Origin: Asterias rubens
Lineage: Eukaryota > Echinodermata > Asteroidea > Forcipulatida > Asteriidae
Length of the DNA: 64,000 bases
Reading direction: 5' to 3'
NCBI RefSeq assembly: GCF_902459465.1
Contig: NC_047063.1
Span: forward strand, 7,935,343 to 7,999,342
Shown piece by piece: positions 33,601 through 45,464 of the stretch. A program made the translations under genes and the position numbers. The notes below the pieces were generated by a model. That model saw only the letters and a list, made by a program, of their open reading frames with translations, had not been told where the DNA came from and searched no databases. Position 1 is the first letter of the stretch. Each line of letters begins with the position of its first letter.

Positions 33601-36600
33601 AATTAAACTTCAAAATGTAAGTTTGGTAAAACTACTATACACAATGCTGTTAAACTTTTAACACCTCCTAATCATTATACAACATAGGAACATTGTCAAA
33701 ACAGCAGATGGCACCAGTTACGATAAATAATGATATTAGCCATTTCTATCAATTCCCTTTATGACCTTCAACTTAAAAGCAACAAGGTCTGAAACGATAA
33801 AGCACATCCGGGGAGGAAGGAACTTTTTAATGATGACCCAGGAACATTTTCTAGGAATCTGCTTTTAGGAAAGAATAAAAACAATTTTCGGTTTTCAATA
33901 CAAATTAAGCCCAGGAGAGGTCATAAAGAACCCCTGCTCGGCGCAAGTTTTCAAAGTCTCTACTTCTATTCAAGGTGATAACATGTTATGAGCAGAGACG
34001 AGTGACTTAAGGAAAAGGCTGACAAGTCTTGGACCCTACTGGGAATCGCACCAGATGTTACTCACCGGGCCTGGGTCACAGTTGTCGATCCTTCGGTGTG
34101 ATGCGTTTATGTCACCGACGATAACGACATGCCTGGAGTGGGGGGTAAAAAAGGACGAGGCTAAATAACAGAAGGACATTGACTGCTGCCTGTTTGACTG
34201 GGGTGCAATACTGGAAACTTGTTTAACAGTACAAAAGTCCTCATTTTGACACATGACATCACTGGCTTAAATGTTCCCCAGAGCAAACAAACTTCTGGGT
34301 CAAAAACCTTTTAGTGTATCTGGGCAAATAATTTGTAACAATCTCCCTACTGTCATTAATAGGGAATCTGTTACTTCATCTACATTTTGTAAAGTTCTGA
34401 AGACTCACCTTTTACCATGTTAATTGCTTTCATGTGCGCTATGATCTTAAATAGCAACTTATAAATTTTAATTGTTATGTTCTGTCATGTTGAAACACTC
34501 CCGTGAAAGAAAAAGTTGTTTGAGTATCAAATAAGTCATCACTTGTGCCAAATAACTCAAAAGCAAAACAAAGACTTACACGTATGGTAGGGTCATAGAC
34601 TGGAAAATACTCTGCACTGCAGCTGTTCGTAGTGAAACCTATTTTGAGACAGCATTTGCTTCGAAGTAATACAATTTGAATAAATTTTCACCAAAAACCT
34701 TTAAATCTGAGAAACGATTCATGCATGAATCTGAGAAACGATTCATGCATGAATCGTTGCTCAGATTTCTGTGGGTTGGTGTCCATTTATGAATGCTACA
34801 GTCAGAGACACTAAGTGTGGATGAATAAGACATTCTTGTGAAAATACTGTGATAGTTTTGTGATGTTTTCTCAGCAAGGAGGTACTGTTTTCAGCTGAAG
34901 CGTTTTGAACATGTGTGCCTTTTATTGCCCTTCTTTACATTTTTACCTGTAGATATCAGCATTACGTTAACAACAACTAATCTATGACCCTACATTTAAA
35001 GGCACACTGGACACTATTGGTAATTACTAAAAATAATTGTTAGCTAAAAAACTTACTCGGTAATGATCAACGGAGAGCTGTTGATAGTATACATGTACAA
35101 CATTGAGAGAATCGGCTCCCTCTGAAGTAACAGAGTTTATCATTTCTCACTCAAATAATTAAAAGACTTCAGCTGAAGCCCTTTATTATGCATCTGATTC
35201 TGAAAGCACGCAAAGTAATACAACAAGGGTGTTTTTCTTGCATGTGAGCCACAATTTCCACACTTTTGTTGTTTTATGTATACATGTATGTTGGGATACA
35301 CCAAGTGAGAATGTACTGGTCTTTGTACCAACAAATCCAGTGCCTTTAACCCTGCATTACATACATTTTTAAAGGTTCTATAGAAGCAGCAAAGAGTAAA
35401 ATATTTCTGTTGTGTAGATTAAGTTCCTGTAAATTTGGATTATCATCTAGAGCAGGTTAGTCTGGAATGCTATGAATTAATACTGCAGTAGTTTTCAAAA
35501 CATCTGTGTAGAGAATGTGATCTTGACCTTCATAACAGTATAAGATTTATTGATCAAAAAGTGGTATTCGACAGGAAAACCACAATACCCTAGCTCTTTA
35601 CTAACTTGTTAAAAATGAAAGCTGTTAAGTGGCAAATTAAATGCCAAATTCAAACTGTACCCAACAAAGCAATCTCTTGGCTTTCTCAGAATTAACTCAA
35701 GGCCACTTCTTTTGGTTACGATAAGGGTACATGATATGTAGAGGGGCAGAGGCAATATTTGAAGGTGAAAAAGGGCTTTGGAACGCTAGGTGGCAGCAGA
35801 CTTACCTGATACCAGGTAAATTTCAATTGGCTCAGTTTACCAAAAACAATGGATTAACCGAGGCCCATTTCATGGCCACTCTGTTTAATGTAAGCAAAGA
35901 ATCAGCGCTTACGGAAGCAGGAAATTCCTTGCTTATGTCAAGTATATTTAACAGGGAGTATTGCTTGAGTGAGCTGCTCAACTCCACATTACTATGAGCA
36001 TTCTTCACTTACACAACAAGCGCAGAAATTTGGTACTAATTAAGCAGAAAATGGTGATAATTAGCGCTGAAGTCGGCGATAAGCAGAGCCATAAAATTTG
36101 GCTGAGGTGAATCTGCTGCCATCTAGAGTCCCCAAAAAGTCCCCAATGGAATAACTCCTCCAAACATCTGCAGATCAAAAAACCAAGGTCAACTAAAAAG
36201 TTTAGGAAATTCTCCTTCATTTACTAACTTTTTTATATTTTTTATTCTCACCTTCCTTCATGAACCAGAGCTTCTGCCCGGAGCTGCAAAAGGTTATAAA
36301 ACTGAAGCTTGTACGACATACGCTCTTTATTCTCCCGGTCTGCACGTGGGCAGTAGACATTAATGACAACAACGTCATGAACAGCGCCCTCTGGTGTCCT
36401 TAAAAAGCAAAGAAGAAGAAAAAAAGAAGAACACAGGTCAGTCGACGACTTTCGGCTTAAATGGAGGACGATCAATATAACTTTGATTCTTCTAATAACA
36501 TCAAACATATTGTGACTTTAAAGTTGAGTTATTCAGACATAACATAAAGAGGGGCTCCAAAGTCACGCTCAGTTTTGTGATCCACTTATTTTCCAATAGA

Positions 36601-39600
36601 AAGTCCTCATAATGAAAATGGGTTGGAAGTTTCTACACTCACAAGATTATGCCACTGTGTTTAATACCCAATTCAAGTGCAATTAGTGTCCAAATCCCAA
36701 ATGATCTATGACCTTCCATTCCAAATGGCTCGTTTTTGTACAGGGAGTTTTCAGTTCATTCCTGAATTATGATGGTATCCAAAAAACGGCATTGACTAAT
36801 TTGAGCTCATGACTAGTACAGAAATTCCAATTTGGAATCTACAGACCCATCATTTTTGCTTTCCAAGACGTAATGCTTAAAATTTCTCTCAAAGTAGGCT
36901 TACACATTTATATAAGAAAAATGAGATTTCTTGGTGTTTGTTCAACTCATTTTGAATCTTGTCTTGTAAAAATTATAAAATCTGGTCAAGTAAACATTTT
37001 GAGCTACAAGCGCCTAAGTCTTTTTCTCCAAATTTGAGCCCGTGAGAGTAACAAATAAAATGACATTGGACTGAATTCAATTCAATTCAATTCAATGTCA
37101 TGGAGATGATGGAGATTGACCATGCGGACTGAGGTTTAGAAGAAAGATTGTAATTTTTCCCAGTTTTCTAACAAGAATGAGAACTCTATTGGAGAGCATC
37201 ATAAAACTGAATTTGACCTTGACACCCCTCTTTAAATGGATACACTTGACATGTTATGACTTGCACATGTATGTTCATTGTCTTGTTTCTGAGAGGAGGT
37301 TTTGAATGATTGTGCAACTTAACAGTCTTGACTGATGTTTAAAATAGAGACCTTTAACGCCAGGAAGTAAATCATGTCAAGTGTTATTGAATGGAAATGA
37401 CTCTGGCAAAAAGAGTGCTACCACAATAAGCAATATCTGCCAAAAGAGGGCTCACTTTCTAAACAATCAAAGAGAGTATAAACATACATTGCTGTTTGTT
37501 CTTTTTTGTACAGTCAATGCTCACTGTAACCACAAAGCTAGGTATGATCTTGAAGCTTTTTCTAAACTTCAGAGCTATATAAAAAGCTGTTCTACAATGC
37601 AAATGTATACAGCATTTCAGAATGCTGACCTACAAAATAACTAACATTGCAGACCAACAAATAAACCACTGCCCCCACAGCAATCGATGTGGTGGTGCCC
37701 TGTGCTTTTGCTGTGGTGCCCTCAGCAAGGGCCTTGACCCTTTCAATACAAACTTATAATTGTTCCCATAGAAACGCCTTACCAGAGGAAAATTGCCCAA
37801 AAGTAAAGTTTAAGGCCTATAATTTCACCATACAAAAGTTGAATTTGAATACAGGAGCGATCTGAGGTTTTTGAGAGGGTCAAGGCTTAGATTAGAGGCC
37901 ACTTTCATTTTGCAAAGGGCACTTTTAATGGAAATCTTTAAAGTCTGTATGTAAACATTTTTAAGGGGGCACCAAGGCCAAGGACCAACCAGGGCAACCG
38001 GGCCATGTGGCATCCCGTGTAATTCCAGGTCTGTACTACTACAGTCAGAAAGATCATGACTTCAACAGCCGGAAACAAAAATCACATGATTGATCCACTA
38101 TATCAGTCATGTCTGGCCTGTCTCCGCAAAATCACAAAATTGTACAATGTCAACTAAACTATGGTTTGACCGATTGGTTTTATGATGGATGAAAAGGGCG
38201 GGAGTTCTGGGGCAGAGATTAAGGAAATGTCTTTTTAAATTAGTTGCTCACAAGGCAGAAGTAGGAGTAGAACGATTCAAACAGGATATTGAATTACGAG
38301 AATTAATGACAATTGTTGGTCCACGTTTCGTCATTAAATATTGACTGAGTCTTGAGACTGCTGCTTATGGCTCAAGCAAAAGACAAACTCAAAATCAATC
38401 AACTAACCCTTTCAAAATTTCTGCATTTCACAAGACATATTTGTCATATAATTGTTTAGTGTCAAACTGCACAAACACCTGTGGTGGGGCCATCCTGAGT
38501 GTGCAGGTGACTCTATCCAGAAAACTGGCTGGAAAAGCTGAAAAGCACACAGGAAGAAAGTTGACCGATAGGCAGCTATATTGGCCTTGAAAGCGTTTAA
38601 TGCTAGGCTGGCATTTATAATGGAGTCAATTAATCAGGCAATCAGGTTGGCTCATTGGTTTCTCTCCCTGCCTTTTCACCTCTGTGGACCCCGGATCGAT
38701 AACCAGACCGGAGCCTTGCATTGGGTCGGGTTTCCAGTTTCTTCCTGACTGCATGGGTTTTCCCCATTGACCCAATTTACCTGACGTAATCATCAGAATA
38801 ATTTTGGATGCGCAATTTTTGGTGGGCAATGTCTCTCTGCATTATTCAGTGAAGTGCGCATTTTAGGTGACACAGCGTTTACACGTAAACCTATTGACCA
38901 CCAAAATGGTGAGCGTGGCACAGTCGCCGCGTGTGACGTGCGTGCATGGGGTTAATAGGGGTTTAAGTTTCCTCTCGAATCTAAAACTGAAATTTCTTCA
39001 TTGTTTTCTCAACAAACAGTTTGTTGGTGTAATGTTTTCGTTAGAATGCTTTCAAAAAGTTTGTGATATTTTACCATAGGCCTATCATTATTGAGTATTA
39101 AACCCAATTTGTCGCTGACTGCAAGATGGCTCAGTGTAAAGTTGAAGGGGAACACCATTTGTCCTCTGGTAAGGGGCACTTCTATGAGGAAGCAGTAAGT
39201 TTGTATTGGAACTGCAAAAGGCAGAACAGCAACAGCACAGGGCACTACGGCAATTTCTGTGGGTGCCATAGCAGGCCTGTATTTCAGTATCTCCTTTGTA
39301 AAAGGGCACTCGATGAGAAAACTGTAAACTTCTACTGGAGCATTTCAAGGGCACCAAAGCAATGACCAGGGGGCACTGAGGCAATTGCCTTCGTTGCCTT
39401 CGTGAAGTATCAGGCCTGCCGTAGGTTATTTTAAGTTCATTTTTATCTTGAAGCACACTGACTGACCTTATTCGATGTTGTGTCATCACCGCCCGCCCCT
39501 CACTGTCCAATGACTGAAGTTCCTCATCTGTGAAGACTGTGTGACTACCATAGCAACCAACGCTATCACCATTATCACTGGCCTTTGCAATTCTGCCTGT

Positions 39601-41446
39601 GAGTCCTTCCTCAGCACGCACGGGAGCGACAGAGTCACGGCAATAAGTGGCAACCCCTTCACACAAAAATAAAAGTAAAATAAGATTGAATTTAAATAAT
39701 AATGCATAATACCCCAAAGCAGTCCTATTGGTTTAAAGGTAGACACTGACATGACCAGGCCTGGAATTTCATCTTTCAATTGAAATGGGTATTTCCATTG
39801 TAAAATCTTAAAGTCTACGGGAAACTATTGAACGGCATTTGAACGAAAATTTTCGGCATGGTTCCTGACCATTGAAAGTAAAAGTTTAAACCTTTTTTTG
39901 TTAGAGCGGGTGATACTCTTTGAAATACCATTCACTTAAAAAAATCAATTTTTTAATGTTTGGGGCCAAAAATCTGACATAGCATCTTTAAAATTGAAAA
40001 TATTCCAGTAGAAATTAAAATATTTCCTTAGAAGGTGCGTTTAAGGAGAAAATGCCTTGTTGCCCTTGCCCTTCCAAAAAGGAAGCATACAGGCCTGTGA
40101 TGTAGACATGATAAAGCAGTAGCAGAGGAATACTGAACTTACCAGAGTATCCTGAACGCTTTCTGGAGTAGCTGAAGTAAGAACTATACCCTTCAATATT
40201 GGCAATGGCATCATCTAACAGGTCCCCTGTAGAAAGAAAAACAGGCGAGAGTAATATTATAGTTCAAGTCACAAATCACAATAAGGCATGCAGGCCTTGT
40301 GCTTAAAAGTTTTTTAGTAAAGTTGCCCACTGGTCTAGAGATAAACTGTGCCTGTTTTAGTGGCCAAGATTGTATGTCATTTAAAGGCATCTTTCGGATG
40401 TATTGTGTATTGATTGACTGTTAGTAATAGTGTTACCAAACCATGGCTGCCATTCTCCACCAAAACTTAACAGGAATGGGCCCTAGGCTTATAAATCTCC
40501 TTTGGGTAAATTTTGAGAGGAAAAGGTTCCGTATCACGTCACCACTTTTTCATTTGATACGATATCTAATTTACCTCAACTCACACGTGACACTCAACAA
40601 TGAGATGGGCCTATCCCTTTTTTGTAACAATGAGTGAAATAGTGGTTGCGTGAAACAGAAGTTATCCTTTTTTATTAGAGTAGGCCAAGACCTACTTTTT
40701 TAATAAATGTATTTATAGGCCTAATGAATGAAAAGCCGTTGGCATGGTTGGCAGGCAAGGGTCAGGGAGAAGCAAGGTCAAGGGACTAAGTATAGTATTA
40801 TTAGTAGTATAAAGGAGTCATTCCGAATCGTTTCCATCCCACCATTTATTGCTTCCGTTCAGCAAAAACAGTCAGGTCACCCTGGTCACACTTTGTCACA
40901 GTGGGCAAAACATTTATAATTAAATATTATAAACATTGACACATGCCTGTCAGTAGGCCTACAGACAGTACAGTTCAGTTGCAAATAAACACTTATTTTA
41001 CCGTCCTTACTTAATATTTGACATTTTTACTGACTCTATTTTATTTTAAGTGTTAATAATTATCTTAAATTTAATATTTTGTCAGTCACAGTGCAGCACT
41101 GACAAACTAAAAAAACATGAACAACACCTAAACACAGTTACACTTAAAAAAAATGGTACAAAACACTACCACAACATAACGCTAACATTTTTAACAACAG
41201 TCGTTCATTTCACTTCAGTTCAGTCAGAAGATTGAGAATTCGAATAACAAATAAAAGTCACAACAAAACAACAAAATAAAAAAGTCAAGAATGAATGAAC
41301 AAACAAAAAGGTCACATGAGTTCAAACTTACTCGTTACTTTGGTCTCCTGCAGGCAAATGACATCCGCACCCAGTGAATCGAGAAGTTCTTTGATAGGAA
41401 TCTTGGAAGCCCTAATGCCGTTGATGTTCCACGTCAAAATGTCCAT
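29557..41446 (-). CDS. APEX2: APEX2, DNA-(apurinic/apyrimidinic site) endonuclease 2 (gene span with introns)
   Basis: Six exons with GT/AG borders and matching phases give 1692 coding bases, 563 residues (human is 518). APE2 is a nuclear EEP-fold nuclease with weak AP-endonuclease and strong 3'-5' exonuclease/3'-phosphodiesterase activity, acting with PCNA in base excision repair and ATR-Chk1 signalling. Visible: WNINGI (6-11), catalytic Glu in LQETK (34), GDIN (185-188), RIDY (281-284) and SDH (307-309) active-site motifs. A PCNA-binding PIP box QMKLMSFF spans about 341-348. A C-terminal zf-GRF domain (about 508-553; CKGH, CSRP and RCNSF ligands) follows a charged, low-complexity linker. 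All catalytic motifs are intact, so the gene looks functional. Intron 5 (30646-34065) carries a 1.8 kb minisatellite. Confidence 0.95.
30757..30935. mobile_element. MITE with AATAGACCTTATGCA ends and CRE motifs
   Basis: Inverted ends AATAGACCTTATGCACATGA and the reverse of TGACGTCAATGCATAAGGTC-TATT. A TGACGTCA box lies in each arm, and CTAAGATGGCCGCTGG near the right arm resembles YY1. In APEX2 intron 5. Confidence 0.8.
31292..31319. repeat. Hairpin CCAATCTGCTG / CAGCAGATTGG
   Basis: An exact 11-base stem with a 6-base loop, in APEX2 intron 5 shortly before the minisatellite; flanks GGGGGAAAT and GTTTTCCC extend it imperfectly. Confidence 0.6.
31606..33415. repeat. Minisatellite, about 76-base unit, about 23 copies
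   Basis: Unit: GGAACAATGTTGGATTCAAG, TCATTACAGATCAATAAAAT, GATTTCACATTAATA and the G-rich block GGGGAGGGGTAGGGTGAGAG. 23 G-blocks were counted between about 31655 and 33370. Units are more than 90% alike, differing mainly by small substitutions (GGGTG or GGATG; AATAAA, AACAAA or AATTAA). Decayed copies continue to about 33590. At least 12 blocks have four runs of three or more Gs with loops of 7 or less, the canonical G-quadruplex pattern, on the plus strand (the template for APEX2). Confidence 0.95.
34066..34132 (-). CDS. APEX2: APEX2 exon 5 (67 bases)
   Basis: A short exon between acceptor CCACTCCAG and donor GCCCG|GTGAGT. Encodes HVVIVGDINASHRRID and NCDPGP with the catalytic G-D-x-N motif. 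Phase 2 in, phase 0 out, matching its neighbours. Confidence 0.93.
34705..34770. repeat. 25-base direct repeat ending in a hairpin
   Basis: ATCTGAGAAACGATTCATGC occurs twice in a row, then its inverse (GCATGAATCGTTGCTCAGAT) follows, so the second copy can fold into a near-perfect stem. Confidence 0.75.
34996..35349. mobile_element. TTAAAGGCACTGG family MITE, subfamily 2
   Basis: Ends TTAAAGGCACACTGGACAC and CCAGTGCCTTTAA. The interior carries AAAAGACTTCAGCTGAAGCC in place of the GAGGTCTCGAAATC block, defining a second subfamily. Lies in APEX2 intron 4. Confidence 0.85.
35768..36150. mobile_element. MITE with CTCF-like motifs, longer copy
   Basis: Left arm GGAACGCTAGGTGGCAGCAG then ACTTACCTGATACCAGG; right arm GAATCTGCTGCCATCTAGAG then TCC. 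Same ends as 22789-22937 with a longer interior. Lies in APEX2 intron 4. Confidence 0.65.
36252..36398 (-). CDS. APEX2: APEX2 exon 4
   Basis: Acceptor TTTTTAAG|GACACC, donor GGAAG|GTGAGA, phase 2-2. Encodes VVVINVYCPRAD and FYNLLQLRAEAL, including the NVYCP active-site strand. Confidence 0.95.
38635..38770 (+). repeat. SINE-like repeat, copy 2
   Basis: Reads AGGTTGGCTCATTGGTTTCT, TCACCTCTGTGGACCCC, GGGTCGGGTTTCCAG, GCATGGGTTTTCCCCATTGA. Matches the minus-strand copy at 10375-10545. Lies in APEX2 intron 3. Confidence 0.55.
39271..39419. repeat. CAGGCCTG-ended MITE-like repeat, copy 2
   Basis: Bounded by GCAGGCCTG and CAGGCCTGC; shares TACTGGAGCATTTCAAGGGC with the other copies. A second, degenerate unit (39120-39270) precedes it in the same orientation. 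It lies in APEX2 intron 3, ending about 50 bases below exon 3. Confidence 0.7.
39467..39656 (-). CDS. APEX2: APEX2 exon 3
   Basis: Acceptor GTGAAG|GGGTTG, donor ATAAG|GTCAGT. Encodes VATYCRDSVAPVRAEEGLTG ... LDSEGRAVMTQHRIR, strongly APE2-like. Confidence 0.95.
40143..40226 (-). CDS. APEX2: APEX2 exon 2
   Basis: Acceptor TACAG|GGGACC, donor TCTG|GTAAGT. Encodes RDLLDDAIANIEGYSSYFSY and SRKRSGYSG, the DNA-facing GY-S-YFS-S-R-GYSG segment conserved in APE2. Confidence 0.95.
41332..41446 (-). CDS. APEX2: APEX2 exon 1
   Basis: Start ATG at 41446-41444. Encodes MDILTWNINGIRASK through LGADVICLQETKVT, with the metal-binding Asn and Glu. Donor AACGA|GTAAGT, phase 1. Starting here gives the family-typical N-terminus. 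Confidence 0.95.
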
Positions 41447-41520
41447 ATTTTCAGCACTTTAACTTTGCGCGCCTTTTGGCAGACGATAAAATTGACGATA
41501 AAAGTGTGTATTTTCAGCTG

Positions 41521-42260
41521 CCATGTGCAGTCTGGTATCTAACCTCAACCTTTGTATATGATACGGAACACGGGGTACCAGACTAGACCCAAAAGCCCTT
41601 ACCAATGAGGGCGCTATTTACTTTTAGCAGTGGTCGACCGTCTGCTCGCTAAAACTATGCAAAATGCAGACGACCAAGCATGCGCTCGTTTTTTATAAGT
41701 ATTTTCTTTGGTTTGTTTTCCTCAAAGGGGGAGTCTTCGAGGCCTGATTATATTGATATTCCACATAACCGATGTATATCAACCTCAGATACATGGGGGG
41801 GGGGTATCAGACTATGAGGGCGCTATTTAAGTTTAATGGTGGTCGACTGCTAGCTCTTCGCAAGCAGACGACTTTCCTTCATGCATGATGGACCAACCCA
41901 ACCAACCAACCGCGCACTCTTTTTGTAATTGTATTGATAGTATTTCTTTATAATTTTGTGAACACCTTGACTTTGCCAGTCAGTGGCAATTAATAATTCT
42001 CATAAGGACCCCCGGCCAGTCTTCCGTGCTCGAGTATAGACCCCGCCCCCCCCCAAAAAAAAAAAATAATAACAATTACCGCGTTCTACCACTGAGGGCG
42101 CTATTTACTTTTAACGGTGGTCGTCCTGCTGTCGTCTGCTTTGCTTCGCAAATTAGCAAAGCAGACGACCAAAGGGGAGCTCTTTTTGTTGGTCTTCGGT
42201 TGCCCGTGAATTTGTATTTGTATTTGAAAGTGTTTCAGTTGTTGGTGTGCTTGCTTGTCA
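41521..42260. repeat. Three related units upstream of APEX2
   Basis: Units around 41521-41730, 41761-41990 and 42020-42260 each carry TGAGGGCGCTATTTA, a GTGGTCG block, a GCAGACGAC block and GCTCTTTTTGT-like tails; the first two also share GGGGTANCAGACTA. In unit 3, GTCGTCTGCTTTGC (42131-42144) and GCAAAGCAGACGAC (42156-42169) form a perfect 14-base stem. The first unit starts about 75 bases upstream of the APEX2 start codon. Confidence 0.7.
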
Positions 42261-42329
42261 CAGGCTGATGAAATAAGGTTATATATCAAAATATTAAACC
42301 ACAAGGGAAACTGACATGGTAAAATGTTT

Positions 42330-42703
42330 TTAAAAGCAGTGGACACTATTGGGAATTACTCAAAATAATTACATGTATTAGCATAAAACCTAACTTGGTA
42401 ATGAGTAATGGGGACAGGTTGATAGTGTTAAACATTGTGAGAAACGGCTCCCTCTGAAGTGGAGTAGTTTTCAAGAAATAATTAATTTTCCACAAATTTG
42501 ATTTAGAATTTGAGGTCTCGAAATCAAGTATCTGAAGGCCGAAACTTTGTGTGACAAGGGCGTTTTTCTTTCATTATATCTCGCAAATTCAACGACCAAT
42601 TGAGCTCAAATTTTCACAGGTTTGCTATTTTATGCATATGTTGAGATACACCAAGTGAGAAGACTGGTCCTTGACAATTATCAATAGTGTCCAGTGTCTT
42701 TAA
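42330..42703. mobile_element. TTAAAGGCAGTGG family MITE, full copy
   Basis: Ends TTAAAAGCAGTGGACAC and GTGTCCAGTGTCTTTAA; contains TTTGAGGTCTCGAAATCAAG (subfamily 1). Confidence 0.88.
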
Positions 42704-42742
42704 ATGATTTGGGATTGAATTGAATATAGAGAATGTTACTAT

Positions 42743-42893
42743 ACTAGAGCGGGATGTGAGCTAACTACCTCCGCATTAATAAATGTGCTGGCACTCTGCC
42801 TGAGCTATCTAGCCCCCTGGCTCAGTTGGTAGAGTGCTGGCGCACTAATCCAGATTCCAGAGGTCAGTGGTTCAAATCCTGTCTTGGTAAACT
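42743..42893. repeat. Head-to-head pair of tRNA-like sequences
   Basis: On the plus strand 42812-42893 reads CTGGCTCAGTTGGTAGAGTG ... GGTTCAAATCC (A and B boxes). On the minus strand 42743-42811 reads TAGCTCAGGCAGAGTGCC ... TTAATGCGGAGG, another tRNA-like head. Acceptor stems are not intact; probably SINE heads. Confidence 0.5.
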
Positions 42894-43221
42894 TGTCATC
42901 TTTCCCACCCCAGTTAACAGACTGCTTTAAACAATAGAACATTTAATCTAACCAAACCACACTGCAACTACAAACAAGCGCCAGGATTCAATTTGTTTCA
43001 TAGAAACTTTTGTACGAAAGGTTTAATTCAATAGAGTTTAATAATAAAATAAACTATACCTTTTCAAGTATTTACTTTACTCTGTGTTTGTATAAGGGTA
43101 CAACTAAAACATACATAGTACTTATTCTATTAGTAAAACCAAGGACTCTTAAGAAACCCAACTTAAACACTGTACTAGATGTTGGAGAAACCCTAGAGAA
43201 TTATTCCAGAGAAAACCAACT

Positions 43222-43370
43222 CAGTCAGGCCTCTCTTAATATTTATGCATGAGGTACGTCACAATTCTAACCCAAATCGAGCCACTGCAAGTGGTGGCGG
43301 ACATGCGCCTACAGCCTCATTTTGTGTTAGAATTATGACAACATGCATGAATATTAAGAGAGGCGCAGTC
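43222..43370. mobile_element. TIR element with CTCTCTTAATATT arms
   Basis: Left AGGCCTCTCTTAATATTTAT then GCATGAGG...CAATTCTAAC; the right arm is the inverse (GTTAGAATTATGACAACATG, CATGAATATTAAGAGAGGCG). About 150 bases with a GC-richer loop. Confidence 0.75.
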
Positions 43371-45464
43371 ACGCCGGGGACACTACACATGTGCTTGAAT
43401 TGGGTTTCAGCGTAAGTAGTGACCCAGTGTGTTTCCAATCGGAGTCCTAGAGGGGCAAGGTTAAGTAAGAAACCACAACGTCAACCCCGCGGAACACCCT
43501 CGGGTTACTTAGAATGACCTACATGTACATTATCCATCAGTTCATAATATGTATCAGTGAGGTGGTTTTAGCTTCGGTTTAAAATGTTAACTTGCACCTT
43601 CTGTAATTATAACTAACAATCTGATAACTAACCTAATATAAATATGTGTATATAAAAATCTGTATTAACTGCAGCTGCACAGTCAGATTGGGGCTTGCAA
43701 ATGTCCAGTGCCCCACCTCCAGGTAACCCCACAAAAATCCAGACGGTACCCCCTCCACACCCCCACCCCCTCCCCACAAAAATAAACAAATAATAAGTAA
43801 TACTAGAAGGTACAAAAAAAGCCACATCTAGCTGAATTAGCATTTGATTTGTATGCTTTATGTTAAAACATTTCGGGCCTGGAATTACACAGGACATGGC
43901 CTTCATTTGCCTGGTCTTGTCCTTGGGGCCCCCTCTAAAAATGGTGTCCTTTGCATGCATAATGTGCCCTTTGCAAATGAAAAATGGCCTTGTCCTTTTA
44001 AAGCTGAAACTCTGTGCATGGAAAATACCAGTTTGAATCCTAAATGTATGTGCATTTATTTATTTTCACAAAAATCTATCCATCCCCCCCTCCCCCACCC
44101 ACTGGCAAATACCTGCAAAATCTCCTGCCACCCCCCCCCCCCCCAACCCTCCTCCCCCCACCCAACATGTGACCACTAAAACAGTCCTGGCTACCCTGCT
44201 AAACACACTGACCCTCCAAAGGGCCCCAAGGTGGATTTAACAAATGAAGAGTCCTTATGTCAACATCCAATGTTTGTTGTTGCTATAGTGGACAAGAGCT
44301 ATGCTGACAACTGACAGTGGAAAGTCATAATAATCATTGTTTGGTCACAGTTCTCATTGTATTTACAATGAACTTTGCACCGTTGGAATGTTGGAAATTA
44401 AATAAATAGCACTGGTGTTGTTATAATGGTCATAATGTCTTCTTTGGTTTTTGCTTTTGCTAATTAAAGTTTTTCAATGCATTGTTTAAGTTACCTTGTC
44501 TCTATATTCAACACTGATACAATCAGTGGCAAACAGAGGGAGGATGAGCCCCACCCCCTCCATCTCTCAGAATCCTTGCCCCCACCCCCAACTTGCCCCC
44601 TCAATGACATCAAAAAAGGCACAAGTGATGATTCGAAAATATCTGGTTACGGCACTGTATGGTGAAGACGGTAAACACTCTCTACGTACATACGCAGCTG
44701 CTACGAACAATTTCCCTTGCATGTACAAAACAAAATAAGTCTATATACATTCGTTTGCTAGGCAAATGCTCAGTTCAAAAAAGTTCCCTGTGCGTGCGGT
44801 ATTCATACCGAATTGAATTCACAACAAAAATAAGTGAGGTTTATAAAGCTTTCGAGTTGTGCGGATCATAACACAAAACTGTGTACTTTCTGGTACAATC
44901 ATGTAAAAAACACGTTGAGAGAAGTGTTGGCTCTGAGAAGCATCGATGTGGTCTCGACGTTCTACTGAAGACGCACATACTGTAGACGGAATATACCATC
45001 AGAAACGTCGCGATCACACGCATTCTTTTCAGAGCTAACACCTCTCCCTAAGGAGTTTTGAACATGGTTTATCTTCTTATACTGTGATTTTCTTACAAAC
45101 TTCAAAAATGTTTCCACTTAGAATTAGTGCTTTACAGAATTGTATACAGTTTGTAAATAGAGTTGCTACAACTTTGAGAAACAAATGGCTTACAATACAC
45201 TAGAAAAGTTTAATTTAATTCCAAAATCACATTGGGAAAACCCCATTGACTTTATTGAAAGAGATCAGCCAATCTACAACAGATCCAGCTAAGTAATAAA
45301 CACTTTTCATAAACAGATTCTACCTCCAAGAATTCTAAGGCAACTGCGTGTGTAATTGACCCCTTGAACAACAAAAAGCGCACCTTCACGCGCCTATCAT
45401 GTCTGCCATATTATTTATTATTATTGTTTAGCGAGTAAAAATGCACACAAATAATAACTAGTTC

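Noticed and set aside
39088..39717. 209-codon minus-strand frame taken as a separate protein
   Set aside because: Only 39467-39656 is coding (APEX2 exon 3). The rest is intron and CAGGCCTG repeat read through.
44081..44165. Pro-rich protein from C-tracts
   Set aside because: Homopolymer C-runs produce Pro-rich frames without other coding signs.
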